Shown one piece after another: positions 7,353 to 15,273 of a DNA stretch of 21,853 bases. This stretch comes from UBA1181 sp963619325 (GTDB lineage Bacteria > Bacteroidota > Bacteroidia > Bacteroidales > Paludibacteraceae). The notes beneath the pieces were generated by a model, which did no database searches, was not told the DNA's origin, and was given only the letters and a program-made list of their open reading frames with translations. The stretch is taken from contig CAVEVQ010000034.1 of NCBI GenBank assembly GCA_963619325.1, positions 1-21,853 on the forward strand, written 5' to 3'. Within the stretch, counting starts at the first letter, position 1. Each line of letters begins with the position of its first letter. The position numbers were made by a program, and so were the translations under genes.

Positions 7353-7969
7353 TGGAGAAAAAAGACGATTTGGAGTTTAGGCCATGGGATTTGGCAAAAT
7401 ATCCGAGTAGGGAGGTTACAGAAAAAATTGCTCCGTTGGTTGCTTCTATGTTGGAGGAGTTAGGAGAAGACACGCAGCGTGAAGGACTTCAGAAAACTCC
7501 TCAGCGTGTTGCTAAATCAATGCAATTCTTGACTTATGGCTACAAATTAGATCCTGCCGATGTCTTGCGGTCTGCCATTTTTGAAGAAGACTATAGACAA
7601 ATGGTGATTGTGAAAGATATAGAATTCTATTCTTTGTGCGAGCATCATCTCCTTCCTTTTTTCGGGAAAGCTCATATTGGTTACATTCCAAATGGAAAGA
7701 TAACGGGCTTAAGTAAAATCGCAAGGGTGGTCGAGATACTGTCTCGTCGTTTGCAGGTGCAAGAACGTCTGACGGTGCAGATTAAGGAGTGCATTCAAAA
7801 TACGTTGAATCCATTAGGTGTGATGGTGGTCATTGAGGCGCAACACATGTGTATGCAGATGCGTGGCGTGCAGAAAGCCAACACCTTGACAACCACGTCC
7901 GACTTTACAGGCGCATTCAATGCGGCGAAGACGCGAGAAGAGTTTATGAACCTTATTAGAGGTGAATAG
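7352..7969 (+). CDS. folE: GTP cyclohydrolase I
   Basis: FolE converts GTP to 7,8-dihydroneopterin triphosphate, the first step of tetrahydrofolate synthesis. At 205 residues it matches the short bacterial form. Visible motifs are REGLQKTPQRVAKSM, the zinc-binding LC96EHH (with H98/H99), GLSKIARVVE, SRRLQVQERLT and QHMC167MQMRG, giving the expected Cys/His zinc site. The start overlaps the preceding SPOR gene by one base (TAATG), so translation is probably coupled. A 239-base AT-rich gap follows, in which I see no clear terminator but do see the maeB promoter. Confidence 0.97.
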   Translation: MEKKDDLEFRPWDLAKYPSREVTEKIAPLVASMLEELGEDTQREGLQKTPQRVAKSMQFLTYGYKLDPADVLRSAIFEEDYRQMVIVKDIEFYSLCEHHLLPFFGKAHIGYIPNGKITGLSKIARVVEILSRRLQVQERLTVQIKECIQNTLNPLGVMVVIEAQHMCMQMRGVQKANTLTTTSDFTGAFNAAKTREEFMNLIRGE

Positions 7970-8130
7970 ACGCTTTCATTTTGTAAAGAAATAAGGGGAA
8001 AAAGAGACAAAAAGTTACAAAATGTATGCTTATTTAGGGATGAATCAATACATATTGTAATATAAAAAGCGTAAAACAAAATCTAAGTAGTAGGGAAATA
8101 ATACTTTTTCTTACATTTTGATTATATATG

Positions 8131-8162
8131 TTTGGTGCGAATAGAAAAATATTCTAAATTTG
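8131..8162 (+). promoter_or_regulatory. Near-consensus Bacteroidota housekeeping promoter for maeB
   Basis: TTTG (8131-8134), a 20-base spacer and TAAATTTG (8155-8162) match the TTTG-N19..21-TAnnTTTG consensus at both elements. The maeB ATG is 46 bases downstream. The spacer contains a short inverted repeat, GAATA/TATTC. This is the best promoter in the window. Confidence 0.7.
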
Positions 8163-8208
8163 TACCAAGTGTTTTATAGAGTGTTGAAAAACATAAAATT
8201 CTGATTAT

Positions 8209-10482
8209 ATGAGTGACGAGAAAAAGCAATCAGATGCGTTGAGATATCACGCAGAAGGTAGACCTGGAAAGGTACAGGTAGTTCCAACGAAACCCACAGC
8301 AACACAACGCGACTTGTCGTTGGCATACTCACCTGGTGTTGCAGAGCCATGTTTAGAAATCCAAAAGGATGCACATAAGGCATACGACTACACTGCAAAG
8401 GGTAACCTTGTAGCCGTTATTTCAAATGGTACGGCAGTTCTCGGTTTGGGCGATATAGGTGCACAGGCAGGTAAGCCAGTTATGGAGGGTAAAGGTCTTT
8501 TGTTCAAGATTTTCGCCGATATTGATGTTTTTGATATTGAAGTGAACGAGAAGAACATTGACAAGTTCATTGAGACTGTCAAGGCGATATCTCCTACTTT
8601 CGGTGGTATCAATCTTGAGGACATCAAGGCTCCTGAGTGTTTTGAAATCGAAGATCGTCTGAAGGCTGAACTTGACATTCCTTTGATGCACGACGACCAA
8701 CATGGTACGGCTATCATCTCTTCAGCAGCACTCGTCAATGCTTTGGACGTTGTAGGGAAGAAGATCGAGGATGTGAAAATTGTAGTTAACGGTGCAGGTG
8801 CTGCAGCCAACTCTTGCACAAGACTCTACGTTAAGCTGGGTGCCCAAAAGAAGAACATCGTGATGTGCGATTCAAAGGGTGTCATCAACAGCAAGCGTAC
8901 TGATTTGAACGAGCGTAAGAAGGAGTTCGTTACAGATCGCGACATAACGACTTTGGCAGAGGCTGTTAAGGATGCGGATGTGTTCCTGGGTCTTTCAAAA
9001 GGTAATGTCTTGAGTAAGGACATGGTTAAGACAATGGCTAAGAACCCAATCGTGTTCGCATTGGCTAACCCAACTCCAGAAATCTCATTTGAAGATGCTC
9101 ATGCCGCTCGTCCGGACATTATCTTCGGTACGGGTCGTTCTGATTATCCGAACCAGATCAACAATGTGCTTGGTTTCCCTTATATTTTCCGTGGAGCGTT
9201 GGATACTCACGCTAGCAAGATTAATGAGGAAATGAAGGTTGCTGCCGTTAAGGCTTTGGCCGACTTGGCTAAACAACCAGTTCCAGAGGCAGTTGCTATC
9301 GCATACAATAATAAAAATCTCAAATTCGGTCCTGACTACATCATTCCTACTGCGTTTGATCCTCGTCTGCTTGAGACCGTTGCTCCTGCAGTTGCTAAGG
9401 CTGCTATGGAGTCTGGTGTTGCTCGTAAGAACATCACAGATTGGGATGCTTACAAGGCTGAACTTCGCGCTCGTATGGGCTTGGACAACAAGTTAATTGG
9501 TCAGTTGACAGAGGCCGCAAAGAAGGATCCTAAGCGTGTTGTGTTCACCGAAGCAAACAACGTGAATACTTTGAAAGCCGCTTCTCAGACTAAGAATGAC
9601 GGTGTTTGTGTTCCAATCTTGTTGGGCAACGAAGAGAGAATAGCGAAGATTGCAGCGGAAAATAATATTGACATTGATGGCATTGAGATTATCAACCTCC
9701 GTCATGATCGTGAGGATGCCCGCAGAAACCGTTACGCAAAATACATCTCTGAGAAGTTGGCTCGTAAGGGTTACACTTACTCTGAGGCTAACGAGAAGAT
9801 GTACGACCGCAACTATTTCGGTGCAATGATGGTTGAGTTGGGCGAGGCTGATGCGATGATTACCGGCTCCTACACAAAGTATATGGATGCTATCAAACCA
9901 GCAATTGATATCATTGGCATGCGTGACGGAGTTAAGAACATCGCCGCCATGAATATTTTGAATACGACCAAGGGAGTTTTCTTCTTGGCAGATACTTTGG
10001 TAAACGACTCTCCAAATGCAGAGCAGTTGGCCGACATCGCTGTTTTGACAAATCGTTCGGTGAAGCTTTTCAATGAGAAACCTGTTATGGCAATGTTGTC
10101 TTATTCAAACTTTGGAGCAGACACTACAGGTAATCCTTGCAATGTTCATGCAGCGGTTGAGTCTCTTCACGCAAATCATCCAGAAATTTTGGTTGATGGT
10201 GAAATGCAAGTCAACTTTGCATTGGACAAGAAGCTTCGTCACGAGAAATATCCATTCAGCACTATTGATGGAATGGATGTCAATACTTTGATTTTCCCTT
10301 GCTTGAACTCGGCAAACATTGGTTATCGTACTTTATTGAGTCTTGGAATGGCAGAAAGTGTTGGTCCTGTTCAGATGGGATTGAAGAAACCAGTTCATGT
10401 TTTGGATGCAGAGGCTTCTGTTCGTGACATCGTCAATATGGCTGTTGTTGCAGTTATCGATGCTCAATTGAATAGCAAATAA
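8209..10482 (+). CDS. maeB: NADP-dependent malic enzyme with C-terminal phosphotransacetylase-like domain
   Basis: This enzyme decarboxylates malate to pyruvate with reduction of NADP. The 757 residues show the full two-domain MaeB plan. The malic domain has SLAYSPGVAEPC with catalytic Tyr40, GKPVMEGKGLLFK, NLEDIKAPECFEIE and HDDQHGTA near residue 160. The nucleotide-binding domain has the GAGAAANSC turn. From about residue 430 there is a PTA-like domain beginning KDPKRVVFTEA and including GEADAMITGSYTKY. In studied homologues this domain binds acetyl-CoA and regulates the enzyme rather than making acetyl phosphate. The gene is monocistronic, between a near-consensus promoter and a strong terminator, and its regular codon choice suggests high expression. 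Confidence 0.96.
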   Translation: MSDEKKQSDALRYHAEGRPGKVQVVPTKPTATQRDLSLAYSPGVAEPCLEIQKDAHKAYDYTAKGNLVAVISNGTAVLGLGDIGAQAGKPVMEGKGLLFKIFADIDVFDIEVNEKNIDKFIETVKAISPTFGGINLEDIKAPECFEIEDRLKAELDIPLMHDDQHGTAIISSAALVNALDVVGKKIEDVKIVVNGAGAAANSCTRLYVKLGAQKKNIVMCDSKGVINSKRTDLNERKKEFVTDRDITTLAEAVKDADVFLGLSKGNVLSKDMVKTMAKNPIVFALANPTPEISFEDAHAARPDIIFGTGRSDYPNQINNVLGFPYIFRGALDTHASKINEEMKVAAVKALADLAKQPVPEAVAIAYNNKNLKFGPDYIIPTAFDPRLLETVAPAVAKAAMESGVARKNITDWDAYKAELRARMGLDNKLIGQLTEAAKKDPKRVVFTEANNVNTLKAASQTKNDGVCVPILLGNEERIAKIAAENNIDIDGIEIINLRHDREDARRNRYAKYISEKLARKGYTYSEANEKMYDRNYFGAMMVELGEADAMITGSYTKYMDAIKPAIDIIGMRDGVKNIAAMNILNTTKGVFFLADTLVNDSPNAEQLADIAVLTNRSVKLFNEKPVMAMLSYSNFGADTTGNPCNVHAAVESLHANHPEILVDGEMQVNFALDKKLRHEKYPFSTIDGMDVNTLIFPCLNSANIGYRTLLSLGMAESVGPVQMGLKKPVHVLDAEASVRDIVNMAVVAVIDAQLNSK

Positions 10483-10504
10483 TATTCATAGAAATATTAG
10501 AATG

Positions 10505-10542
10505 AAGAGAGTTTGAAGCAAGTGCTTCAGACTCTCTTTTTT
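10505..10542 (+). terminator. Strong Rho-independent terminator after maeB
   Basis: A 15-bp stem, AAGAGAGTTTGAAGC (10505-10519) with GCTTCAGACTCTCTT (10524-10538), has one G-U pair and an AAGT loop. It is followed by T residues to 10542. Confidence 0.95.
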
Positions 10543-10631
10543 ACTTTTTATAAACATTAAGGATATGTAAATGAGATGGAAAGCAATCACAAAAAATATG
10601 TCTTTGAAATGAAAAAAGTGGCATAGATTAA

Positions 10632-10660
10632 TTGTAATAGACGTATAAATGTTAAATTTG
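10632..10660 (+). promoter_or_regulatory. Promoter of the thrS-infC-rpmI-rplT operon
   Basis: TTG (10632-10634) and TAAATTTG (10653-10660) are 18 bases apart, close to the Bacteroidota consensus. The -7 is exact and the -33 is one base short. The leader to the thrS ATG would be about 50-55 bases and contains a G-rich stretch, GGGGTGGCG, of unknown meaning. Confidence 0.55.
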
Positions 10661-10720
10661 CGGAGTTTGAATATATTTTAACGGGGTGGCGTTTGTCGGC
10701 TGCTCGAAATAATTTAAGAT

Positions 10721-12661
10721 ATGATAAAGGTAACATTCCCTGATGGTTCCGTACGGGAGTACGAAAATGGAACGACAGGTATGCAGATTGCAGAGAGTAT
10801 CAGTTCACGATTGGCGCAGGAGGTTCTTGCGATTGGAGTGAATGGAGAGACACGTGATTTGAATCGTCCGATTAACGAGGATTGTTCGGTCAAGTTGTTC
10901 AAGTTTGATGATGAAGAAGGAAAGCACACTTTTTGGCACACATCTGCCCACTTGATGGCTCAGGCTATCCAGATGCTCTATCCGAACGCTAAGTTTGGTA
11001 TCGGTCCTGCCATCGAGAATGGTTTCTATTATGATATTGACTTTGGAGAGGAGGTCTTGAAAGAGTCTGATTTCGCTGCGATAGAGAAGAAAATGATGGA
11101 AATAGTAGCTACCAAGCAGGTTTTGTCTCGTGTAGACATAAGCAAGGCGGATGCTATGAAAATGTTCTCTGATCGAGGCGAGGTCTACAAGACTGAGTTG
11201 ATTAGCGAGTTGGAGGATGGTAAAATAACGCTCTATGAGCAGGGATCGTTTACAGACCTTTGTCGTGGACCTCACTTGCCAGACGTTTCACCCATCAAGG
11301 CTGTAAAGATTACTTCGTTGGCAGGTGCATATTGGAGGGGAGATGAGAAACGCAAACAGTTGACGAGACTTTACGCTATCACTTTTCCTAAGAAGAAGAT
11401 GCTTGATGAGTATTTGGCTTTGTTGGAAGAGGCAAAGAAGAGAGACCACCGCAAGATTGGTAAAGAGTTGGAGTTGTTTATGTTCACCGATATGGTGGGT
11501 AAAGGACTGCCAATGTGGTTGCCAAAGGGAACGGCGCTCAGACTTCGTTTGGAGGAGTTCTTGAAGAAGATACAGAAGAAATTTGGTTACCAGCAAGTGA
11601 TGACTCCACATATTGGAAACAAACAGTTGTATGTAACCTCAGGACACTGGGATCACTACGGAGAAGACAGTTTCCGACCTATCACCACACCTGAAGAGGG
11701 TGAGGTTTATATGTTGAAGCCAATGAACTGCCCTCATCACTGTATGATTTATAAATGGCAACCACGTTCATATCGCGATCTTCCGTTAAGACTGGCGGAG
11801 TTTGGAACGGTATATCGTTACGAGCAGAGCGGAGAGTTGCACGGATTGACACGTGTGCGTTCGTTCACTCAGGACGATGCTCACATTTACTGCCGTCCAG
11901 ATCAGGTAAAAGATGAGTTCATTCGTGTGATGGACATCATATCAATCATCTTCAAGGCTTTGGACTTTCAAAATTTTGAAGCTCAGATTTCGTTAAGAGA
12001 CCCCAATAACAAGACCAAGTACGTTGGTTCAGATGAGAATTGGGAAAAGGCGGAGGCTGCGATTGTTGAAGCTTGCAAGGAGAAGAACATGCCGGCAAAG
12101 GTTGAGTATGGAGAGGCTGCGTTCTATGGACCAAAGTTGGATTTTATGGTGAAAGATGCCATAGGAAGACGTTGGCAGTTAGGAACTATTCAGGTGGACT
12201 ATAACTTGCCAGAAAGATTTGGTTTGGAATATGTCGGAGAAGACAATCAGAAGCATAGACCTGTGATGATTCACCGTGCTCCATTCGGTTCGATGGAACG
12301 ATTTGTCGCTGTGTTAATTGAGCATACAGGCGGTAAGTTCCCATTGTGGTTGACCCCGGATCAGGTTGTAATTCTTCCTATTAGTGAGAAATACAATGAT
12401 TATGCAAGAAAAGTGGCATCCTACTTAGACGACAATGATATCAGAGCTATTGTGGATGACCGCAACGAAAAGATTGGAAGAAAAATCCGTGATAATGAAG
12501 TAAAGAGGATACCTTATATGCTCATTGTAGGTGAAAAAGAAGCAGAAAATGATGAAGTTTCTGTAAGAAAACAGGGCGAAGGTGACCAAGGTTCAATAAA
12601 AATTGCTAAATTTGCTGCCAATTTGAAGGATGAAGTCAACAAGATGATGACCAATTGGTGA
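10721..12661 (+). CDS. thrS: Threonyl-tRNA synthetase
   Basis: ThrRS charges tRNA-Thr and edits mischarged serine. The 646-residue protein has the full bacterial domain order. An N-terminal TGS domain (about 1-62) is followed by the editing domain with HTFWHTSAHLMAQA (from about residue 68) and CRGPHLP. The class II catalytic core has NCPHH near residue 336, RYEQSGELHGLTRVRSFTQ and HRAPFGSMERF, which include the Cys/His zinc ligands and motif 2/3 arginines. An anticodon-binding domain completes the C-terminus. It is the first gene of the conserved thrS-infC-rpmI-rplT operon. The gap to infC is 73 bases and holds no terminator. Confidence 0.97.
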   Translation: MIKVTFPDGSVREYENGTTGMQIAESISSRLAQEVLAIGVNGETRDLNRPINEDCSVKLFKFDDEEGKHTFWHTSAHLMAQAIQMLYPNAKFGIGPAIENGFYYDIDFGEEVLKESDFAAIEKKMMEIVATKQVLSRVDISKADAMKMFSDRGEVYKTELISELEDGKITLYEQGSFTDLCRGPHLPDVSPIKAVKITSLAGAYWRGDEKRKQLTRLYAITFPKKKMLDEYLALLEEAKKRDHRKIGKELELFMFTDMVGKGLPMWLPKGTALRLRLEEFLKKIQKKFGYQQVMTPHIGNKQLYVTSGHWDHYGEDSFRPITTPEEGEVYMLKPMNCPHHCMIYKWQPRSYRDLPLRLAEFGTVYRYEQSGELHGLTRVRSFTQDDAHIYCRPDQVKDEFIRVMDIISIIFKALDFQNFEAQISLRDPNNKTKYVGSDENWEKAEAAIVEACKEKNMPAKVEYGEAAFYGPKLDFMVKDAIGRRWQLGTIQVDYNLPERFGLEYVGEDNQKHRPVMIHRAPFGSMERFVAVLIEHTGGKFPLWLTPDQVVILPISEKYNDYARKVASYLDDNDIRAIVDDRNEKIGRKIRDNEVKRIPYMLIVGEKEAENDEVSVRKQGEGDQGSIKIAKFAANLKDEVNKMMTNW

Positions 12662-12720
12662 TTAGAGTGGAGATTCATACTTTGATAGCAGATGATAGTC
12701 AGTAAGTTAAACTTAAAATT

Positions 12721-12737
12721 AGGAGGAATAAGTTATC
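12721..12737 (+). promoter_or_regulatory. Perfect Shine-Dalgarno and AUC start of infC
   Basis: AGGAGG (12721-12726) lies 8 bases before ATC (12735-12737). The IF-3 frame has a TAA at 12729-12731, so translation must start after it. No ATG, GTG or TTG lies in frame between 12732 and 12839 ahead of conserved IF-3 sequence, which leaves ATC as the codon with correct spacing. Confidence 0.75.
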
Positions 12738-13301
12738 GTAACGAAACCGTTTGTTAGGAATAATTCCGAAGTAAGAGGAAGTTCTAACACAAAAGAAAAG
12801 CATCGTATCAATGATCGTATCAGAGAGAAAGAGGTACGCTTGGTGGGTGAGAATGTTGAGCAGGGAGTTTACTCTATCGAGGATGCTTTGCGCATTGCCG
12901 ATGAGCAAGAGTTAGACTTGATTGAGATTTCTCCGAATGCGGTTCCGCCAGTTTGTAGAGTTGCTGACTATCAGAAGTTCCTTTACCAACAAAAGAAGAA
13001 GGAAAAAGAGAACAAAGCCAAGCAGGCAAAGGTTGTGGTCAAGGAGATTCGATTCGGACCTCAGACGGATGAGCACGACTATGATTTCAAGTTGAAGCAT
13101 GCGATTGGATTTTTGGAGGATGGCGCTAAACTGAAGGCGTATGTTTTCTTCAAAGGACGTTCAATTTTGTTCAAGGAGCAGGGAGAGGTCTTGTTACTTC
13201 GTTTTGCCAATGACTTGGAGGAGTATGCGAAAGTGGATCAGTTGCCGGTGTTGGAAGGAAAGAGGATGACGATACAACTCTCGCCAAAGAAGAAGAAATG
13301 A
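12735..13301 (+). CDS. infC: Translation initiation factor IF-3 (AUC start)
   Basis: IF-3 binds the 30S subunit, blocks premature 50S joining and checks start-codon pairing. The conserved sequence begins well before the first standard start codon in frame (TTG at 12840), because RINDRIREKEVRLVGE lies upstream of or across it. Reading back, the frame is open to a stop at 12729. ATC at 12735, 8 bases after AGGAGG, is the best start and gives 188 residues, normal for IF-3. Later motifs are LDLIEISPNAVPPVCRV, the linker lysines, EIRFGPQTDEHDY and FKGRSILFKEQGE. E. coli infC uses AUU, which lets IF-3 repress its own synthesis; AUC here suggests the same loop. An automatic call at 12840 would lose 35 residues. 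Confidence 0.9.
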   Translation: MVTKPFVRNNSEVRGSSNTKEKHRINDRIREKEVRLVGENVEQGVYSIEDALRIADEQELDLIEISPNAVPPVCRVADYQKFLYQQKKKEKENKAKQAKVVVKEIRFGPQTDEHDYDFKLKHAIGFLEDGAKLKAYVFFKGRSILFKEQGEVLLLRFANDLEEYAKVDQLPVLEGKRMTIQLSPKKKK

Positions 13302-13335
13302 TTTATCATATTCATAATTAAATTTTTTAGTAAAA

Positions 13336-13530
13336 ATGCCAAAAGTAAAGACTAATTCCGGTGCCAAAAAGAGGTTTGCCCTTACCGGATCAGGAAAGAT
13401 TAAGAGAAAGCATGCTTTCAAACGTCACATCTTGACCAAGAAGACTAAGAAGCAGAAACTTGCGTTGACTCACGATACGATTGTATCTTCAGCAGACGTA
13501 AAGAACGTTAAAAGAATGCTTTGCATCTAA
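13336..13530 (+). CDS. rpmI: 50S ribosomal protein L35 (bL35)
   Basis: The 64-residue, very basic protein begins MPKVKTNSGAKKRFALTGSG and includes KIKRKHAFKRHIL and TKKTKKQK, the standard bL35 sequence. It is a structural part of the large subunit. The ATG follows an A/T-rich stretch with no Shine-Dalgarno, typical of Bacteroidota. It is third in the thrS-infC-rpmI-rplT operon, 34 bases after infC. Confidence 0.97.
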   Translation: MPKVKTNSGAKKRFALTGSGKIKRKHAFKRHILTKKTKKQKLALTHDTIVSSADVKNVKRMLCI

Positions 13531-13628
13531 TCAAATTTAATTATTAATCGATTGTTTAGCTTGAAGTTCACATTCAGAACTAAAAATGTTTGGAAATGGG
13601 GCGCTAACGGTCATAAAAAATTTAAAAA
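13531..13628 (+). other. 98-base rpmI-rplT intergenic region with alternative hairpins
   Basis: For two genes that are usually close together, this gap is fairly long. AGTTC (13565-13569) can pair with GAACT (13577-13581), and TGAA/TTCA in the same stretch offers a competing pairing. There is no T-tract and no -7 promoter motif. It could hold an L20-binding site, by analogy with L20 autoregulation of rpmI-rplT in E. coli and Bacillus, but the pairings are short. Confidence 0.2.
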
Positions 13629-13979
13629 ATGCCAAGATCAGTAAATCATGTTGCTTCTAGAGCAAAGAGAAAGAGAATTTTAAAACTCACCAGAGGTTAC
13701 TACGGTGCAAGAAAGAATGTTTGGACAGTAGCGAAGAATACTTGGGAGAAAGGTCTTTTGTATGCTTACCGTGATCGTAAGAACAAGAAGAGAAATTTCC
13801 GCGCTTTGTGGATTCAGCGTATCAATGCGGCTGCACGTCTTGAGGGGTATTCTTACTCTCAGTTGATGGGTGCAATCCATAAGAGTGGTATTGAGATGAA
13901 CCGTAAGGTGTTGGCAGATTTGGCTATGAACCAGCCAGAGGCTTTCAAGGCTGTGGTTGCTAAGATTAAGAACGCTTAA
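13629..13979 (+). CDS. rplT: 50S ribosomal protein L20 (bL20)
   Basis: bL20 is an early-assembly large-subunit protein. The 116-residue sequence begins MPRSVNHVASRAKRKRILKL and contains GYYGARKNVW, RDRKNKKRNFRALWIQRINA and LADLAMNQPEAF, all typical. The length is normal. It is the last gene of the operon and is followed 22 bases later by a strong terminator. Confidence 0.97.
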   Translation: MPRSVNHVASRAKRKRILKLTRGYYGARKNVWTVAKNTWEKGLLYAYRDRKNKKRNFRALWIQRINAAARLEGYSYSQLMGAIHKSGIEMNRKVLADLAMNQPEAFKAVVAKIKNA

Positions 13980-14000
13980 TCAGAAATTCTTTGATAGATA

Positions 14001-14036
14001 AAAGAGAGCCTTCCGATGGAAGGTTCTCTTTTTTTT
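14001..14036 (+). terminator. Strong Rho-independent terminator of the thrS operon
   Basis: AAGAGAGCCTTCC (14002-14014) pairs with GGAAGGTTCTCTT (14018-14030) with one G-U pair around a 3-base loop, followed by six T residues. It closes the operon after rplT. Confidence 0.95.
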
Positions 14037-14114
14037 GTTGTGGTAGTAATAAAGCAATTTGACTGTTTTCGTAGTCATTCTTGTGGTTTTGTGGTATTTC
14101 ACGACTAATTTTTC

Positions 14115-14122
14115 TAATTTTG
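14115..14122 (+). promoter_or_regulatory. Candidate -7 element for the surE-lpxB cluster
   Basis: TAATTTTG fits TAnnTTTG and lies 19 bases before the surE ATG at 14142. A TTTG at 14088-14091 is 23 bases upstream, slightly too far for an ideal -33. The preceding terminator makes a promoter here necessary. Confidence 0.45.
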
Positions 14123-14141
14123 TGAGAAAGAAGAAAGAAAT

Positions 14142-14927
14142 ATGGAGAATAAACTAAAATTGGAGGCAGACCGACCAACGATATTGATAACGAATGACGA
14201 TGGCGTTTATTCAAAGGGGATAACGGAGTTGATAAAGGTAGCTCGTGAGTTTGGAAACGTGGTTGTCGTGGCTCCTGATGGTGGTCGTTCGGGCATGTCG
14301 AGTGCGATAACGCACAATCGGGAGGTGAGGTTGAACAAGTTGCATGAAGAGTCAGGTTTTGTTGTGTACGCTTGCGATGGAACCCCAGTGGATTGTGTGA
14401 AACTCTCTTTGTTTGCGTTGTTCTCAGAGAAATATCCCGACTTGCTTTTATCAGGCATCAACCATGGCTCGAATGCATCTGTGAATGCAGTTTATTCGGC
14501 TACGGTGGGAGCCGCTACGGAGGGGTGTGCGAATAACGTGCAGACGGTAGCTCTTTCGTTGTGCGATCATGATGCAGATGCCGATTTTAGTTATGTGTTG
14601 CCAGAGATAAGAAAGATTATCGCGAGAGTGCTGAAAAATCCGTTGGCGTATGCTACGTTCTTGAATGTCAATTTTCCAGTTGGGCCGTTGCAGGGAATGA
14701 AGGTTTGCCGACAGTCTGACGCTTGTTGGAGTGAAGAATATATTTTGAAAGAACATCCATATGGTCAGCAGTCATATCAGTTGGCAGGGTTCTACGTCTG
14801 TAGAGAGCCTGAGGCAACCGATACTGACAACTGGGCGTTGACGAACCATTATGGGTCGATTGTGCCGTCGCAGATAGATAGAACAAATTATGACAGTCTA
14901 ACACAATTAAAATCTATATATGAGTGA
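14142..14927 (+). CDS. surE: 5'/3'-nucleotidase SurE
   Basis: SurE is a metal-dependent phosphatase acting on nucleoside 5'- and 3'-monophosphates. The 261-residue protein has the metal-binding ITNDDG motif (N18, D19, D20), APDGGRSGMSSAIT around residue 50, CDGTPVDCVKL, and SGINHGSN around residue 107. Together these make the complete active site. Its last eight bases overlap the next gene, so the two are probably translated together. The surE-small membrane protein-lpxB order is common in Bacteroidales. Confidence 0.95.
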   Translation: MENKLKLEADRPTILITNDDGVYSKGITELIKVAREFGNVVVVAPDGGRSGMSSAITHNREVRLNKLHEESGFVVYACDGTPVDCVKLSLFALFSEKYPDLLLSGINHGSNASVNAVYSATVGAATEGCANNVQTVALSLCDHDADADFSYVLPEIRKIIARVLKNPLAYATFLNVNFPVGPLQGMKVCRQSDACWSEEYILKEHPYGQQSYQLAGFYVCREPEATDTDNWALTNHYGSIVPSQIDRTNYDSLTQLKSIYE

Positions 14928-15267
14928 TTTAGATAGAATAGACAATGAATTTGATCAGGAATCGTCTGGATATTTAGAATTAGAGAAGAAAAGCTTTGAT
15001 AAATTCTTTATTGGATTTTTCTTATCCGCAATCTTGACATGTGTTGTGTTGTATTTGCTGACGATGAATTACGTTGGCACGGTAGAGGGAATGGAATCGA
15101 AGTTAAGGGCGATATATGACTTGCCTAATTTTACGACATTGATGATTGGTTCGATTTTCCCATCAATGTTTCTTTTTTTCTTCTTTTATAAAACAGATCG
15201 TTTTCAGTCGGGCAAAGGTCTGATTGTGGCAGTTCTTTTAGCGATGGTTTTTGTTGTAATGAATTAG
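14920..15267 (+). CDS. Small three-helix membrane protein of unknown function
   Basis: The 115-residue protein has an acidic, soluble N-terminus (residues 1-28) and then three hydrophobic segments. The first (about 30-50) contains FFLSAILTCVVLYLL, the second (about 77-93) contains TLMIGSIFPSMFLFFFFY, and the third (about 101-115) contains LIVAVLLAMVFVVMN. It overlaps the 3' end of surE by 8 bases and ends 6 bases before lpxB, so it is firmly within this transcription unit. I know of no assigned function. Position beside lpxB makes a role at the inner membrane in envelope synthesis possible, but nothing in the sequence proves it. Confidence 0.8.
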   Translation: MSDLDRIDNEFDQESSGYLELEKKSFDKFFIGFFLSAILTCVVLYLLTMNYVGTVEGMESKLRAIYDLPNFTTLMIGSIFPSMFLFFFFYKTDRFQSGKGLIVAVLLAMVFVVMN

Positions 15268-15273
15268 CGATTA

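Noticed and set aside
8042..8060. CAATA-CA-TATTG palindrome in the folE-maeB gap
   Set aside because: Short, AT-only apart from its centre, and far from promoter elements; likely chance in AT-rich DNA.
8388..8819. 143-residue open frame on the minus strand inside maeB
   Set aside because: It is the antisense of the well-supported malic enzyme domain, with no start-region signals and no recognisable motif.
10805..11275. 156-residue open frame on the minus strand inside thrS
   Set aside because: Antisense to clear ThrRS coding sequence; the composition reflects the complementary codons.
12840..12842. TTG as the infC start
   Set aside because: Conserved IF-3 sequence (RINDRIREKEVR) lies upstream in the same frame, and AGGAGG is too far away at 12721.
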